In this document: one piece after another, positions 20,041 to 30,324 of the stretch
Numbering within the stretch: position 1 is the first letter of the stretch
Layout: each line of letters starts with the position of its first letter
Source of the DNA: Prorocentrum cordatum
Taxonomy: Eukaryota; Sar; Dinophyceae; Prorocentrales; Prorocentraceae
Direction of reading: 5' to 3'
NCBI GenBank assembly: GCA_963575745.1
Contig: CAUYUJ010018616.1
Span: 445,680 to 509,679 of the forward strand
DNA: 64,000 nt
The notes under the pieces: model-generated
Told to the model about the DNA's origin: nothing
Seen by the model: the letters and a program-made list of their open reading frames with translations, nothing else
The model's database searches: none
Made by a program: the position numbers and the translations under genes

Positions 20041-20881
20041 TTCTTCCCCTCACCTCCATCCTCTCGCTCCCCCTCTCTTCTCTTCCCGCCGCTTTGCCTC
20101 GTGCTCATCGTCTCACACCACGCACCTGGGTCTGCCATGTCTCGCATGCAGGCGGAAGTGTCATCAGCATGAGAAGTAAGGAAACGAACGAACCTACTGT
20201 GATCAATGACAATGCGAATGATACAAGGTTTCCTGGTGCCCGGTCTCGTCGTTGTCGTCTGCTTCCATGCGTTCTCCTGCTTATGATGCCCCGTCTGGGC
20301 ATACCCCGTTCCTGCGAAAATGTTGCTGCATTCCAAATAATTTCCGTTGCGGAGGCTCCTCCGTGGAAACACTCTGGGGGCCTCACGAAAGCAGATTGGA
20401 GGCTTTAACGGGGGCCTCTGGAAGCTTACTAGGCGCGTTTTGCCTCTAGGGGGGTCTCTTTCAAAGCCCCCTTGCTGCCAACCGCAATCTCCCTGAAAGC
20501 CCAGGCCGCGATTTGAAGTGCTTCGGGGGGCGTCTTGAGACCAAATTGTCCGTCATGGGGCTCTCTTTAGGCCGTCGTGCGGCACAGTTGGGCCGTCCTG
20601 GAGCTCTTGGACTTTTTGGATGTTTTTCTGGCCAATGTGGATGCGATGTTCAGGGCCTCTCGGGCAGTCTCGGGAGCCCAGAAAGCCGAAGAGTAGAGTA
20701 CCCACAAATCACGCAAACTCAGAAAGCCAACTCCATGGCGTTGCGTTTGCATGGCTTTTTAGGGGGGGCTTCCTTGGGCCGTCTTGAACCATTTGAGGGG
20801 TGCTGGGGCTTTCGTAAGGCCGTTTGATCGCACGCTCCAGGGCATCCAGGAGACCCTGAGGCCCTGAGAAGGAATATAAGG

Positions 20882-21014
20882 GACAGAAAAAGAAAGAGAG
20901 AGAGAGAGAGAGACAGACAGAGGGAGAACAACAAAAACGAAGAGCGAGAAAGAGAGTGAGCGAGAGAGCGAGAGAGCGAGAAAGCGAGAGAGAGAGAGAG
21001 AAGGAGCGATACAA

Positions 21015-21048
<34 letters not shown>

Positions 21049-21058
21049 TGAGACAGAG
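20882..21058. repeat. (GA)n with a short (TA)n core
   Basis: GA/GC-rich purine dinucleotides flank a (TA)9 run at 21,015-21,035. No gene is identified from 21,060 to 21,740. Confidence 0.9.
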
Positions 21059-21739
21059 GCTGAAAGAGACCGAGGGGGAAAGGAGGAGGAGTCGGAGCAG
21101 CAGCAGCAGCAGCAGCGGCAGCAGGAGGGCGAGGGACGAGCAGCACGACGCAGCCCGGATGCGAGGTGGGAGCGCACAGGCACGGGGGAGCGCGAGGCTG
21201 GGCCGGCCTTCTGCGAGGGCGGGGGCCTCCCAGCAGGCGGGGGACGAAGACCTTCCCCCGAGATGCTTCTGCGGAGGGGCTCCTGCGAGGCCGGAGGAGC
21301 CTCTCTCAGAAGCCCCCCCTGGTGGCCTGGAAGCTCGGGCTCAAGAGCCGCTGGGCAGCAGGCTCGCTTCCCCGGCCCAGACGGGGGGAGCCAGAAGGTG
21401 CCGATGCCGCTGCTCCCTGGACCTCTCCCCGGGGGTGCGTTCCGACCAGAATTTCGAAGCGCATCCAGCGGTGATATACGAAAGTTCCACACACAAAAAA
21501 ACCTGCGAGCAAATGCCCAGGGTCCAGTCCAGATTCTTGGCTTGCTTGCGCAAGATCTGGAGTTCATGGAAATTTGCTGCTTGTTCTTGCGATCTCTGAT
21601 GGGTCTGCCCTCACACTCCGGCGCAGGCCGGCTCCACAGTCACGGGGGCCGGCTGCCCCCCTCGGCAAGCACGGGGCCGTCGGATGATGTGCAAGCGGCT
21701 CGCTGTGCCAGGGCAACGGTGGCTGTGCTGCGCGCAGTG

Positions 21740-21801
21740 GGCGCGGTGGGCACACCCAGACACCCTCGAGTAGTGAACAAATCACGACGGGAGGTTTTTT
21801 T
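21740..21801 (-). repeat. Family C, 3' portion cut off by element H1
   Basis: In minus sense this continues the family C sequence whose 5' portion is at 24,474-24,600: AAAAACCTCCCG, then TGATTTGTTC, then CTCGAGGGTGTCTGGG. It matches the uninterrupted copies at 33.3 and 50.9 kb. The two halves are separated by H1, so H1 inserted into a family C copy. Confidence 0.65.
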
Positions 21802-24473
21802 CCCAACCATCCGGTGGTGTTGGGTCCTGGTTTTGAAGAGACATCGCCCCGCGTCTCCTTCCTCCCGCTGCCCATTCTCTCCTCCCCCTCCCCCCGCCTC
21901 CATGCGATTCACCCACCCAGTACAGCGCTTCGTGGCACAATCGGGGACTCCACACAAGGACCCAGCGGGGGTGGCCACATGCGTCCGCCACACCCAATAC
22001 AGCGTTTCGTGGCCCCATAGGGACCACAGCCAAGACCCCAGTGGGGGTGGCCACTTTCGTCCGCCACACCAAGTGCAGCGCTTAGTGGCCTCATGGGGAG
22101 CTCCACGCAAGGCCCCAGTGGGGGTGGCCACATGCGCCCGCCACACCCAGTGCAGCGCTTCGTGGCCCCATAAAAAGCTCTACCCAAAGCCCCAGTGGGG
22201 GTGGCCACATGCGCCCGCCACACCAAGTGCAGCGCTTCGTGGCCCCATAGGGACCTCCACCCAAGGCCCCTGTGGGAATGGCCGCATGCGTCCGCCACAC
22301 CCAGGTCACCGTTTCGTGGCCCCATAGGGACCTCCAACAAAACCCGCAGTGGGAGAAGCCACATGCGTCGGCCACACCCAGTACAGCGCTTCGTGGTCCC
22401 ATAGGGACCCCCGTAAGGCCCCAGCGGGTGTGGCCACATGCGTCCGCCACACCCATTACAGCGCTTCGTGGCCCCATACGGAGCTCCACGCAAGGCCCCA
22501 GCGGGGGTGGCCACACCCAGTACAGCGCTTCGTGGCCCCATAGGGAGCTCCACCCCCCAAGGCCCCAGTGGGGGTGGCCACATGCGCCCGCCATTCCCAA
22601 TACAGCGCTTCGTGGCCCCATAGGGACCACCACCCAAGGCCCCACTGGGGGTGGCCACATGCGTCCGCCACACCCAGTACAGCGCTTCGTGGTCCCATAG
22701 GGAGCTCCACCCAAGGCCCCAGTGGGGGTGGCCGCATGCGTCCGCCACACCCAATGCAGCGCTTCGTGGCCTCATGGGGAGCTCCACGGAAGGCCCAGTG
22801 GGGGTGGCCTCATGCGTCCGCCACACCCAGTACAGCGTTTCGCGGCCCCATTGGGAGCCCCACCCAAGGCGCCAGTGGGAAGGCCACAAACGTCCGCCAT
22901 TCCCAATACACCGTTTCGTGGCCCCGTAGGAGGTCCACCCAAGGCCTCAGTGGGGGTGGCCACACGCGCCCGCAATTCCCAATACAGCGCTTCGTGGCCC
23001 CATAGGGACCTCCACCCAATGCCCCAGTGGAGGTGGCCACATGCGTCCGCCACACCCAGTACAGCGCTTCGTGGTCCCATAGGGAGCTCCACCCAAGGCC
23101 CCAGCGGGGGTGGCCACATGCGTCCGCCATTCCCAGTACAGCGTTTCGTGGCCCCATAGGGACCTCCACCCGAAGCCCCAGTGGGGGTGGCCACATGCGC
23201 CCGCAACACCCAGTACAGTGCTTGGTGGCCCCACAGGGAGCCCCACGCAAGGCTCCAGCGGGGATGGCCACATGCGTCGGCCACACCCAGTACAGCGTTT
23301 CGTGGCCCCATGTGGAGCTCCACCTGTGGCCCCAGTGGGGGTGGCCACATGCGCCCGCAATTCCCAATACAGCGCTTCGTGGCCCCATAGGGACCTCCAC
23401 CCGAAGCCCCAGTGGGGGCGGCCACATGCGTCCGCCACACCCAGTACAGCGCTTCGTGGCCCCATAGGGAGCTCCACCCAAGGCCCCAGCGGGGGTGGCC
23501 ACATGCGTCCGCCATTCCCAATGCAGCGCTTCGTGGCCCCATAGGGAGCTCCACCTGCGGCCCCAGTGGGGGTGGCCACATGCGCCCGCAATTCCCAATA
23601 CAGCGCGTCGTGGCCCCGTAGGGGCCACACCCAAGGCCCCAGTGGGGGTGGCCACGTGCGTCCGCCACACCCAGTACAGCGCTTCGTGGCCCCATAGGGA
23701 CCTCCACCCAAGGCCCCAGTGGGGGTGGCCACATGCGTTCGCCACACCCAGTACAGCGCTTCGTGGCCCCATTGGGGGCTCCACCCAAGGCCCCAGTGGG
23801 GGTGGCCACATGCGTCCGCCACACCCAGTGCAGCGCTTAGTGGCCCCATAGGGAGCTCCACAGAAAGACCCCAATGGCACCGCCCGCATGCGTCGTCCAC
23901 CTTCAGTACTGCATTTCGCGGCCCCATTGATTGGGAGCTCCACCGAAGGCCCCAATGGGGGTGCCCGCATGAGTGCGCCCCACCCAGTACAGCGTTTCGT
24001 TGCCCCGTAGGGGAGCTCCAGTGGCCACCGAAGGCCCCAGTAGCAACGCCCGCATGCGCCCCCCCCCCCTCCCACGGCCCCAGAAAGGGGCTCCACTGAA
24101 GGTCCCAATGTCACCGCCCGCATGCGTCGGCCACACCCAGTGCAGCGTTTCGTGGCCCCGTAGGGAGCTCCACAAGAAGACCCCAGCGGCACCGCCCGCA
24201 TGCGTTTCCCCCAACCAATACAGCGCTTCGTGGCCCCATGGGGAGCTCCAGCGAGGGGCACCGCCCGCATGCGTCAGCCGCACCCAAGACAAAGTTTCGT
24301 GACCCATAGGGGGCCCCACCGAAGGCCCCAATGGCATCGCCCGCACGCGTCTCCCCCACCCATTACGGCACGTCCTGCACGCGCTTCGTGGCCCCATAGG
24401 GAGTTCCACCGAAAGCGGCACCCAGAACGCGTCACTCACAACTGCATACGGTTGGGTCCTTCGCCAGGCTAAT
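21802..24473 (-). mobile_element. Satellite-bearing element H, copy H1 (about 33 units)
   Basis: In minus sense it begins with a leader (ATTAGCCTGGCGAAGGACCC, 24,473 downward), then a tandem array of a 77-base unit, then a purine-rich tail, then TCTCTTCAAAACCAGGACCC, ending GGATGGTTGGG at 21,802. Leader and tail are shared with H2 and H3. The words CCCAACC near the leader end and GGTTGGG at the tail end form a short inverted repeat. Units share TATGGGGCCACGAA, GACGCATG and CTGGGGCCTT. Because 77 is not a multiple of 3 and the unit is almost stop-free, minus frames of up to 486 codons appear; they read the same repeat in rotating frames and are not genes. Flanks are the two halves of a family C repeat. 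Confidence 0.8.
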
Positions 24474-24610
24474 GTTGTATTTTCAACCTCTGGAGGTCCA
24501 CACCAGCCCTCGGGACCGTCAAAAGACGACTCAGCATGAAACACTGATTGGGAATGGGTCGACACCTCAGGGGGTCGATGTGATGAACAAATCATGACGT
24601 CGGGGGGTCT
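24474..24610 (-). repeat. Family C, 5' portion beside element H1
   Basis: In minus sense: GGTGTCGACCC, CATGCTGAGTCGT, TTTTGACGGTCCCGAGGG, then CCAGAGGTTGAAAATAC, at which H1 begins. Other copies are at 29,995-30,130 (minus), 33,150-33,345 (plus) and 50,790-50,950 (plus), with a part at 24,945-25,012. Confidence 0.65.
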
Positions 24611-24689
24611 GTACACGTGGATGGTCCAAAACCTGGGGCGGAGAGACCCATGCGCAGGACGACCCCTCCGCTCTGCAGTCAGCCCGAAC

Positions 24690-24880
24690 AACAAGGACGC
24701 ACGATGAGGACGCAAGGGCTTTGGAAGGCCATGTCGACACTCTGGCGAGCGAGGGGGCGGCCAGCGAGAGCGGCCTAGGAGGGGCCGAAGGTGAAGGAGG
24801 CAAGGGCAGCCTTGGAAAATTGCTCATCCCTACTGTGCGGGTTGACTGCATTTTGGCACAGAATGGCCACGTGATGCACC
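24690..24880 (+). repeat. Family D dispersed repeat, copy D1
   Basis: It shares with D2 (29.64 kb), D3 (50.96 kb) and D4 (57.88 kb) the series GGACGCAAGGGC, GGCCAGCGAGAG, GGAGGCAAGGG, CTTGGAAAATTGC and GGGTTGACTG. D1 is the most diverged. D copies lie next to C copies in three of four cases, so C and D may be parts of one larger element. Confidence 0.55.
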
Positions 24881-24944
24881 TCCGTTTGCCTTGGTAGGTA
24901 ACATAAGCGGTTCCTGTGGGGAGCCCTTCCCTCCGCATTATTGC

Positions 24945-25012
24945 TTGACGGTCCCGGGGAAGATCCCGAGAGCCCGAAACCGGTGAGAAAACCTTGGGAA
25001 TCGTTTTGTCAA
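24945..25012 (+). repeat. Family C fragment
   Basis: GCTTGACGGTCCCGGGGA followed by GAGAGCCCGAAACC and GAGAAAACC matches the centre of family C. Confidence 0.45.
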
Positions 25013-25140
25013 GTCCCCTCTGGCCACATGGCGTTTGCCCTTGCCCCCTTCTGGTCCATCCGGCCGGCGCCAGCCGCCCCGGGCTCGGGAGGTGGCGACG
25101 GGGACATGGTCTGCAGCGTGCACCGCGCGTGCGCAGGAGG

Positions 25141-25294
25141 TAGGGGGTCACATGCGAACCCTACCCCTACCCCCCACGATTTCTCAGGGTGAGGGTGGGG
25201 TTCACTTCGTTCGGGAGCTCCCGAGCGAAGTGAACCCCACCCTCTCCCTCCGAAATGGTGGGGGGTAGGGGTAGGGTTCGCATGTGGCCCCCTA
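25141..25294. mobile_element. TA-flanked foldback MITE
   Basis: A near-perfect palindrome: the left arm starts TAGGGGGTCACATGCGAACC and the right arm ends with its complement, GGTTCGCATGTGGCCCCCTA. Both arms are about 65 bases with a small central loop near 25,213 (TTCGGGAGCTCC). The TA at each outer edge fits a TA target duplication. No coding capacity. Confidence 0.8.
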
Positions 25295-25679
25295 AGGGTG
25301 GGGCGGAAGCGCCGAGAAAGTGCGAGAAACCGCAAGCAGAAGAAAGCTCGAGGCCAGCGAAAGCAGACAACACCGCCGAAAGCAAACAACACAACTGAAA
25401 CCAAGCATCGTGATTAAAAGAATGCTTCGCGCAAAACAGGCGCTCACCGAGGGCAGATCTGTCGCTGTCTGAGAGCAATTGTCGGAAAGCGGCGGTTGTT
25501 GCTTTCATCTGTGCTAGGTGGTGGTCTGTGGCTATCTGTGCAAATACCACCAGCCCCCTGGGCGTAGGTGGTCTAGGGAGGCTCCTCTTCCAACCCCCGT
25601 CTTCCCCTTCGGGGAGGGTTTGTTTATTGTTCCTATTAATATACACCCCTCCCCCAGGCGACCGGCGGCCAACCAGGAT

Positions 25680-26090
25680 CCATGAGGGCCCCCCCACCAT
25701 CTCTATCAAAAAGCCATGCAACACGTACTCTGCCTCCAAATTCGGAGCATGCACAAATAACCGAATGCGCCCCCCCCACCATCCCTGTCAAAGACAATAC
25801 AGCATACACTTCGGGGCAAAGTCTAGAGTCATGCTCGTGAGGCCCGCGAGCACTTTGTATTGTCTTTCGACAGGGCAGGCGGGGGTGTCAACATATTGCC
25901 TGCTGCGCGCAGGGCTACCATCCCTGACAAACACACAGCACAACATGCATCTCGCGGCTAGATCTGGATCATGCGCGGCCACCCCGCGATCATTGTCAGG
26001 GACGGCGGGGGTGGTGGCGTATGGCCTGCTGTGCGCAGGCCCATCAGACACAGTGATGTGCATTGGTTCTCGACAAGGATGGTGGGGGCC
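25680..26090. repeat. Cluster of related inverted repeats
   Basis: Two adjacent hairpin-forming units, about 25,775-25,890 (CCATCCCTGTC, AGACAATAC and complements) and 25,918-26,010 (CCATCCCTGACA with TGTCAGGGACGG), plus partial arms at 25,690 and 26,080. They look like copies of a small foldback element. No gene is seen from 25,300 to 26,790. Confidence 0.5.
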
Positions 26091-26797
26091 GACATGTTTC
26101 CCGATGTGTGCTGTCACGTGCGCAGGCGCAGCTCACTCTGCACGTGGCCCGAGCATGTCTCACTCTGCATGCGGCCCGGCTGGAATGCGCGGCCCACCTG
26201 GCGCACGCTGAGGCACGTGGCGCATCGTGGCGCACTACATCACCTGAATTGTTCCCTCACTATTTGAGAATACCTGGTTAACCGCACACGTTGCACACAA
26301 CACGTGGCACCTCGAGTACTGCACCCCACACATTCTACTTCATGCACCGCATCACATACAGCGGACGCTATGGATTGCGCACGGTAGGTTCCAGCTTACA
26401 TCTTGCAACTCATGGATTTCTTCTCAGAAGCCCCACAACATATGCATAGCATGCACTTCGAGAAGTGCACCCCATGCAAAGCGTATCATGAACTTGGTTC
26501 TGTCTAGTCCCCTGCCTGGGGTCTACAAGCTGGTATCAAGCAGTTTGTGCGTATTGTTGTTTGGGTGAGGGGTGGGAGGATGAGAGGGCTTTGCGCAACC
26601 AATGATAAACATGTGCCCATTGAGTCGGCACTCCTCTTTCACCGTCATTGCGTTTTGGGGCGTTTCTTCCACCCCTGCCCCATACTGGATTAGCAAGGGT
26701 CGGGGCTCGACCAGTGCCTTCAGCCTTCCAACGGCTGAGCAAGCCCCCCCCGAAGTGCCGTCGAAAATGCAGAATCTGAGAGAGGCCTTCGGATTAG

Positions 26798-26888
26798 GAG
26801 GAGGAGGAGGAGGAGGAGGAGGAGGAGGAAGAGGAGGAGGAGGAGGAGGGGGAGGAGTAGAACGACGACGACGACGACGACGGCGGCA
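26798..26888. repeat. (GGA)n and (GAC)n compound microsatellite
   Basis: About 55 bases of GGA triplets followed by about 30 of ACG/CGG triplets. Confidence 0.95.
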
Positions 26889-27150
26889 ATGACAGAGAGT
26901 CGACTCCGTTTTCGTCGAGGACCCCTCCTCGAAAGCCGCCGGTGCACGCTGCTCGTCGCCGAGCCTTTGAAACGAGATCTGAAACGGGCGCGGGCCGCGG
27001 CCAACTGCCATCGAGCTGTCGCTAGGCCAAAACCGGGCTCTGGGCCTACGCAGAGAAGCTCGCGGGGCACGGCGAGGGCCCCAAGAAACAGATCGAGAGC
27101 CCTCGCCCATTCTGGCCCCTCAGGGGGTCTCCCCGGAGCGAACAAATTAT

Positions 27151-27362
27151 TTGGACGCCCGGAATGGGCACGGAAACAATGGGTACAATGCCCAACAACC
27201 AATTGTTGTCCCAAACCATCAGCGGGGGCTGTTGGGCAGGCGGCCTTCTGTCTCAAATGGACACAGGCCGCGGCGGCGTGGACAGCGAATCCTGCTCAGA
27301 ATGAACAGGAACTGCTGTTGGGCATTGTGCCCATTCTTTCCGTACCCCTTTTGGGGCGTCCA
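27151..27362. mobile_element. Foldback MITE G, copy G1
   Basis: Inverted repeats of about 47 bases: left TTGGACGCCCGGAATGGGCA to CAATGCCCAACA (27,151-27,198), right TGTTGGGCATTG to GGGGCGTCCAG (27,316-27,362). A second copy in the same orientation lies 590 bases downstream. The interior GC-rich part contains CAGAATGAACAGGAACTGC just before the right arm, as in G2. Confidence 0.75.
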
Positions 27363-27510
27363 GAAACTAGCAGGATATACACGACGTCTTGCTCGGTTGC
27401 GCCGGCCGTGGAGATCGGAGATGGGCCCGCAGGGAGGCAACGGCGGCTCCGACGCCCGGCCAACACCCGCTCACAATCGGTCACCAGGCACTTCCTGGGG
27501 TCCCTCTAGG

Positions 27511-27571
27511 CTTCTTCTCCTTCTTCTTCTTCTTCTTCTTCTTCTTGGCTTCTTCTTCTTCTTCTTTTTCT
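27511..27571. repeat. (CTT)n microsatellite
   Basis: CTT triplets with one CTTGG interruption, lying between the two G copies. Confidence 0.95.
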
Positions 27572-27738
27572 TCGACGCGGATGCGGCCGTGGCTCGGCAG
27601 GGAGCGAGGGGGGGGGAACGAGAAGGAGGAGGCCCTCTCAGAAGGCGCCGGGGCTTCCCAGAAGCCCTCGGGCCGTCCAGTCAGCTTTTTTTTGCTCTGC
27701 GCCTTCGCGGAAAGCTTTCAGACTTCCGAGCCTTCTGT

Positions 27739-27946
27739 TTGGACGCAAGAATGGGCACTGAAAACGTGGGCACAATGCCCAACAGAGGTCGTGCGAAACC
27801 GACAGCGGCCGCTGCCAGGCAGGCGGCTTCGTGTCTTCAAAGAAACAACGTCCGCGGCGGCGCGAACCGCGAGTCCTGTTCAAAATGAACAGGAGCTGCT
27901 GTTGGGCATCGTACCCGTTCTCTCCGTACCCATTTCGATCCTCCCG
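27739..27946. mobile_element. Foldback MITE G, copy G2
   Basis: Left arm TTGGACGCAAGAATGGGCAC to GGCACAATGCCCAACA; right arm CTGTTGGGCATCGTACCCG from 27,899. About three quarters of positions match G1 by eye. A minus open frame covering it is a by-product of the stop-poor sequence. Confidence 0.7.
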
Positions 27947-27997
27947 ACTCTGAGAAGGCCCGCCCCTTCTCGCCTCCTCACCCCCCTTCTCGCCTCC

Positions 27998-28062
27998 TCT
28001 CCTCCTCCTCCACCTCCTCCTCCTCCTCCTCCTCCTCCTCCTCCTCCTCCTCCTCCTCTTCC
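27998..28062. repeat. (CCT)n microsatellite
   Basis: Nearly pure CCT triplets over about 60 bases. Confidence 0.95.
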
Positions 28063-28417
28063 CCCACCGGCCCGCCGCCGAGAGGCGACGAGAGGCCTCC
28101 AGGGGAGGCCCCCAAGAGAGAAGGCCGAGACCCGCGCCTCAGGAAGGGCTGCTTCCGCTGCCTCGACGGGCGCTCCTCCGATCACAATTCAATAGGCGCG
28201 AGAGGCCCGCCCGCGGGCGAGCTCGGGGAGAGCCAGGCGCGCGGCAGGATTGCTTCGCTCCCGAGGGGCAGCGTGAGGGGGGGGGGCGGGCTCAGGGGGG
28301 GGGGGGAAACACCGGCCCTCAATCGGCGACACATCGTCGACAGATCGTCGACGGGCGCCCGTTGGCAGGCCCGCACGTTCCGAATTGTCATGCTCATGTA
28401 CTTGTTCGGGGATCCAC

Positions 28418-28600
28418 TGACCTGGGTCAATCCAGACCCGGGTCAGCCAGTCTCTGCAGGATCCCAGGATCCTGCAGAACCCTGCAGGAGCCTGCGCCCA
28501 AGCCTGGGTCAGTGCGACCCTGGCCATGCAGGATCCTGCAAGATCTGGCGCTCTGACTGGCCCCCGTTTGCACTGACCCCCGTCTCTTGAGCCCCGACTC
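28418..28600. repeat. Hairpin cluster and dispersed repeat M, copy M1
   Basis: Several short palindromes (CTGGGTCAATCCAGACCC, CAGGATCCTGCA) crowd together. The last part, TGCAAGATCTGGCGCT then CCCCGTCTCTTGAGCCCCGA (28,537-28,596), recurs at 42,310-42,375 (M2). Confidence 0.6.
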
Positions 28601-28885
28601 GTTTGCATCCCGACTGGAGCTGCCCCCGGCAGGCGCGAGGCAGCCCTGTGTTCCGCCCCCTGGGCGACGATGGGGGCGAATAACCCAGGGGAGAGCAACA
28701 CGCGTATCCAAGGGCGCCCCGACGGCCCATGCCTCCGCCAGGGCTCCCGCGGGCGAAGGCGTGCCCCGCCCCTGGGCTATTCGCCCCTTTCGCCGCCTCC
28801 GACGTTGTTTGCCTCCCGATAGAGGCTGCCCCGCCCCCAGGCGGGCGCGCGGCAGCCCTTGCGCTCCGCCCCCCCAAAAGTGACT
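28600..28885. repeat. Diverged duplication enclosing inverted arms
   Basis: TTTGCATCCCGACTGGAGCTG to GTTCCGCCCCC (28,604-28,670) returns as TTTGCCTCCCGATAGAGGCT to GCTCCGCCCCC (28,809-28,872). Between them GGGCGAATAACCCAGGGG is matched by its inverted partner CCCCTGGGCTATTCGCCCC. No gene is seen between 28,885 and 29,080. Confidence 0.55.
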
Positions 28886-29080
28886 ACCTACCAGACCGCC
28901 CCAACCCAGCCCGAAGACCCGAATTGGACCCGAATCTCGGGTTTGGGGGCGGTACGGGCTCCATGTGTTTTTTCCATGTTCCCCGACGCCCCCCCCATTT
29001 GGAAATGGAGGACAACTTGAGAGATCTTCGGGTTGGGCTCGGGTGGTTTGGTAGGCGGTGAACAATGATCAGGGGGGCGC

Positions 29081-29270
29081 AAGACCCGGGCACAGGGAAC
29101 TCGGAGATCCCCGACGAGGTCGTCCACAAAAATGCCGAGGCCGAGCCTGCATTTCGACGAGGCCTCCCGCTGCAGACATCCCACGAAACTCCGACTCGTC
29201 AGAATCCGAGCCGCGGCCGTCAAAAAACGAGGGCGAACCCGAGTCCTGGCAAACCCGGGTCTTACGCCCC
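29081..29270. mobile_element. Foldback repeat E, copy E1
   Basis: About 190 bases from AAGACCCGGG to CCCGGGTCTTACG, with an internal hairpin (ATTTCGACGAGG and CGACTCGTCAGAAT). It shares the series GAGATCCCCGACGAGGTCGT, CGAGGCCTCCCGCTGCAGAC and CGAACCCGAGTCCTGGCAAA with E2 at 41.76 kb. The terminal words are inverted, so this is a MITE-like element. Confidence 0.65.
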
Positions 29271-29449
29271 CCCGAAATGAGGGGCCGCCTCAGTCGCCGC
29301 GGGGCGCCGCCAGCGGCTCCTCGTCCTGCGGCACCGCGCCCCGGCGCCCCGCGCGCCTCGGCGGCCGGAGGGCCTCCCTCGGGGCCTCCCCGGGGCCTCC
29401 CGGCCCGCCCATGTGCAGAGGGGCCCGGGGATGCGATGTGTACAGCGAA

Positions 29450-29592
29450 ATGCTTAAGAAACCATGGGTTAAGAAATTCAGAGTCTCAGAACTGGAATAA
29501 AAACCTAGAACTTCTATCAAAATCTTGGGATTTACATTGACAAGTTAAGAATAATCAAGACTCTGGCCGAAAACTTGGGTTTTCTTAAGCAT
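29450..29592. mobile_element. AT-rich MITE
   Basis: Inverted ends ATGCTTAAGAAACC (29,450-29,463) and GGGTTTTCTTAAGCAT (29,577-29,592) enclose AT-rich sequence that contrasts with its GC-rich flanks. The 143-base size, lack of coding and base composition fit a non-autonomous DNA transposon. A target duplication could not be assigned. Confidence 0.6.
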
Positions 29593-29635
29593 CGCCTAAG
29601 GTGTACGAACACATAGGGTCCACCCGTGCAGTAAG

Positions 29636-29792
29636 GAGGAGCGATAAGGATGCAGAGGTCCTGGAGGGCGATTTGGATGCTCTTCGAGCGGGGCGCGGCC
29701 AGCGGAAGTGGCGACGGATGGACCGAGGAGGCGAGGATGCAAGGGTACCCTTGGAAAGGTTGCCCATCCTTACTACGCCGGTTGACTGTACA
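29636..29792 (+). repeat. Family D dispersed repeat, copy D2
   Basis: It matches D3 well: GAGCGGGGCGCGGCCAGCG, GGATGGACCGAGGAGGC, GGATGCAAGGGT, CTTGGAAAGGTTGCCC and GGTTGACTGTA. A (TA)n run follows at 29,795-29,823. Confidence 0.65.
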
Positions 29793-29994
29793 TATATATG
29801 TATGTATATATATATATATATATCATCCAGGACTCCCTGTGTTTAAACACATTTCCTGCACGTTCGTCTCCCAGTGCCTTTCCCATATGTTATGGCGTGC
29901 TCGTGAAAGTCGACGTTTATCTGTGCCGGTGTGTAGTTGTTCCTCCTGGAAAGGTTGCCCGCCTCCCCCGTGCCGCCACCTCCTCGCGTCGTGA

Positions 29995-30130
29995 AGAAAA
30001 TCACGACGACGGGTCTCGAAGCGTTTTCGACCTGTGAGGGCCCTCGACGGGCCCCGGGCCGCCAAGGAACGACTCAGGATGAACAGCCGGTCCCTTTGAA
30101 ATTGTCGAGACCTCCAGGGGTCGACGTTGT
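29995..30130 (-). repeat. Family C dispersed repeat, minus copy
   Basis: In minus sense: TTCATCCTGAGTCGTTCC, GGCGGCCCGGGGCCC, CGAGGGCC, then GTCGTGATTTTC. It lies about 200 bases after D2. The TCGAC and GACGTCGG words beyond the CTGAGTCGT block are shared with the copy beside H1. Confidence 0.55.
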
Positions 30131-30187
30131 GAAAACATTACGACGTCGGAACTCTGGGTTCTCCTCCCTCGGGGCAGGTTTCAGTCC

Positions 30188-30265
30188 GGGGGGGAGGAGC
30201 AGGAGAAGGAGGAGGGTGAGGAGGAGGAGAAAAAGGAGGAGCAGAGGGAGGAGCAGAAGGAAGAG
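30188..30265. repeat. (GGA)n-type purine tract
   Basis: Irregular GGA/GGAGAA triplets over about 75 bases. Confidence 0.85.
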
Positions 30266-30324
30266 ACAGAATTGTTACCGTGAGCACAAACAAAACCACA
30301 CTTTCGAGTCCCTTTGCGGATTCC

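Noticed and set aside
22810-24270. Minus-strand open frame of 486 codons (and others of 326-350 codons)
   Set aside because: It lies wholly in the 77-base array of H1. The same near-stop-free unit is open in several frames, and the repeating peptide rotates frame every unit, so no protein is implied.
25148-25175. Telomere-like CCCTACCCCTACCCC
   Set aside because: Only two units, inside a palindromic MITE; not the TTTAGGG type expected for a dinoflagellate chromosome end.
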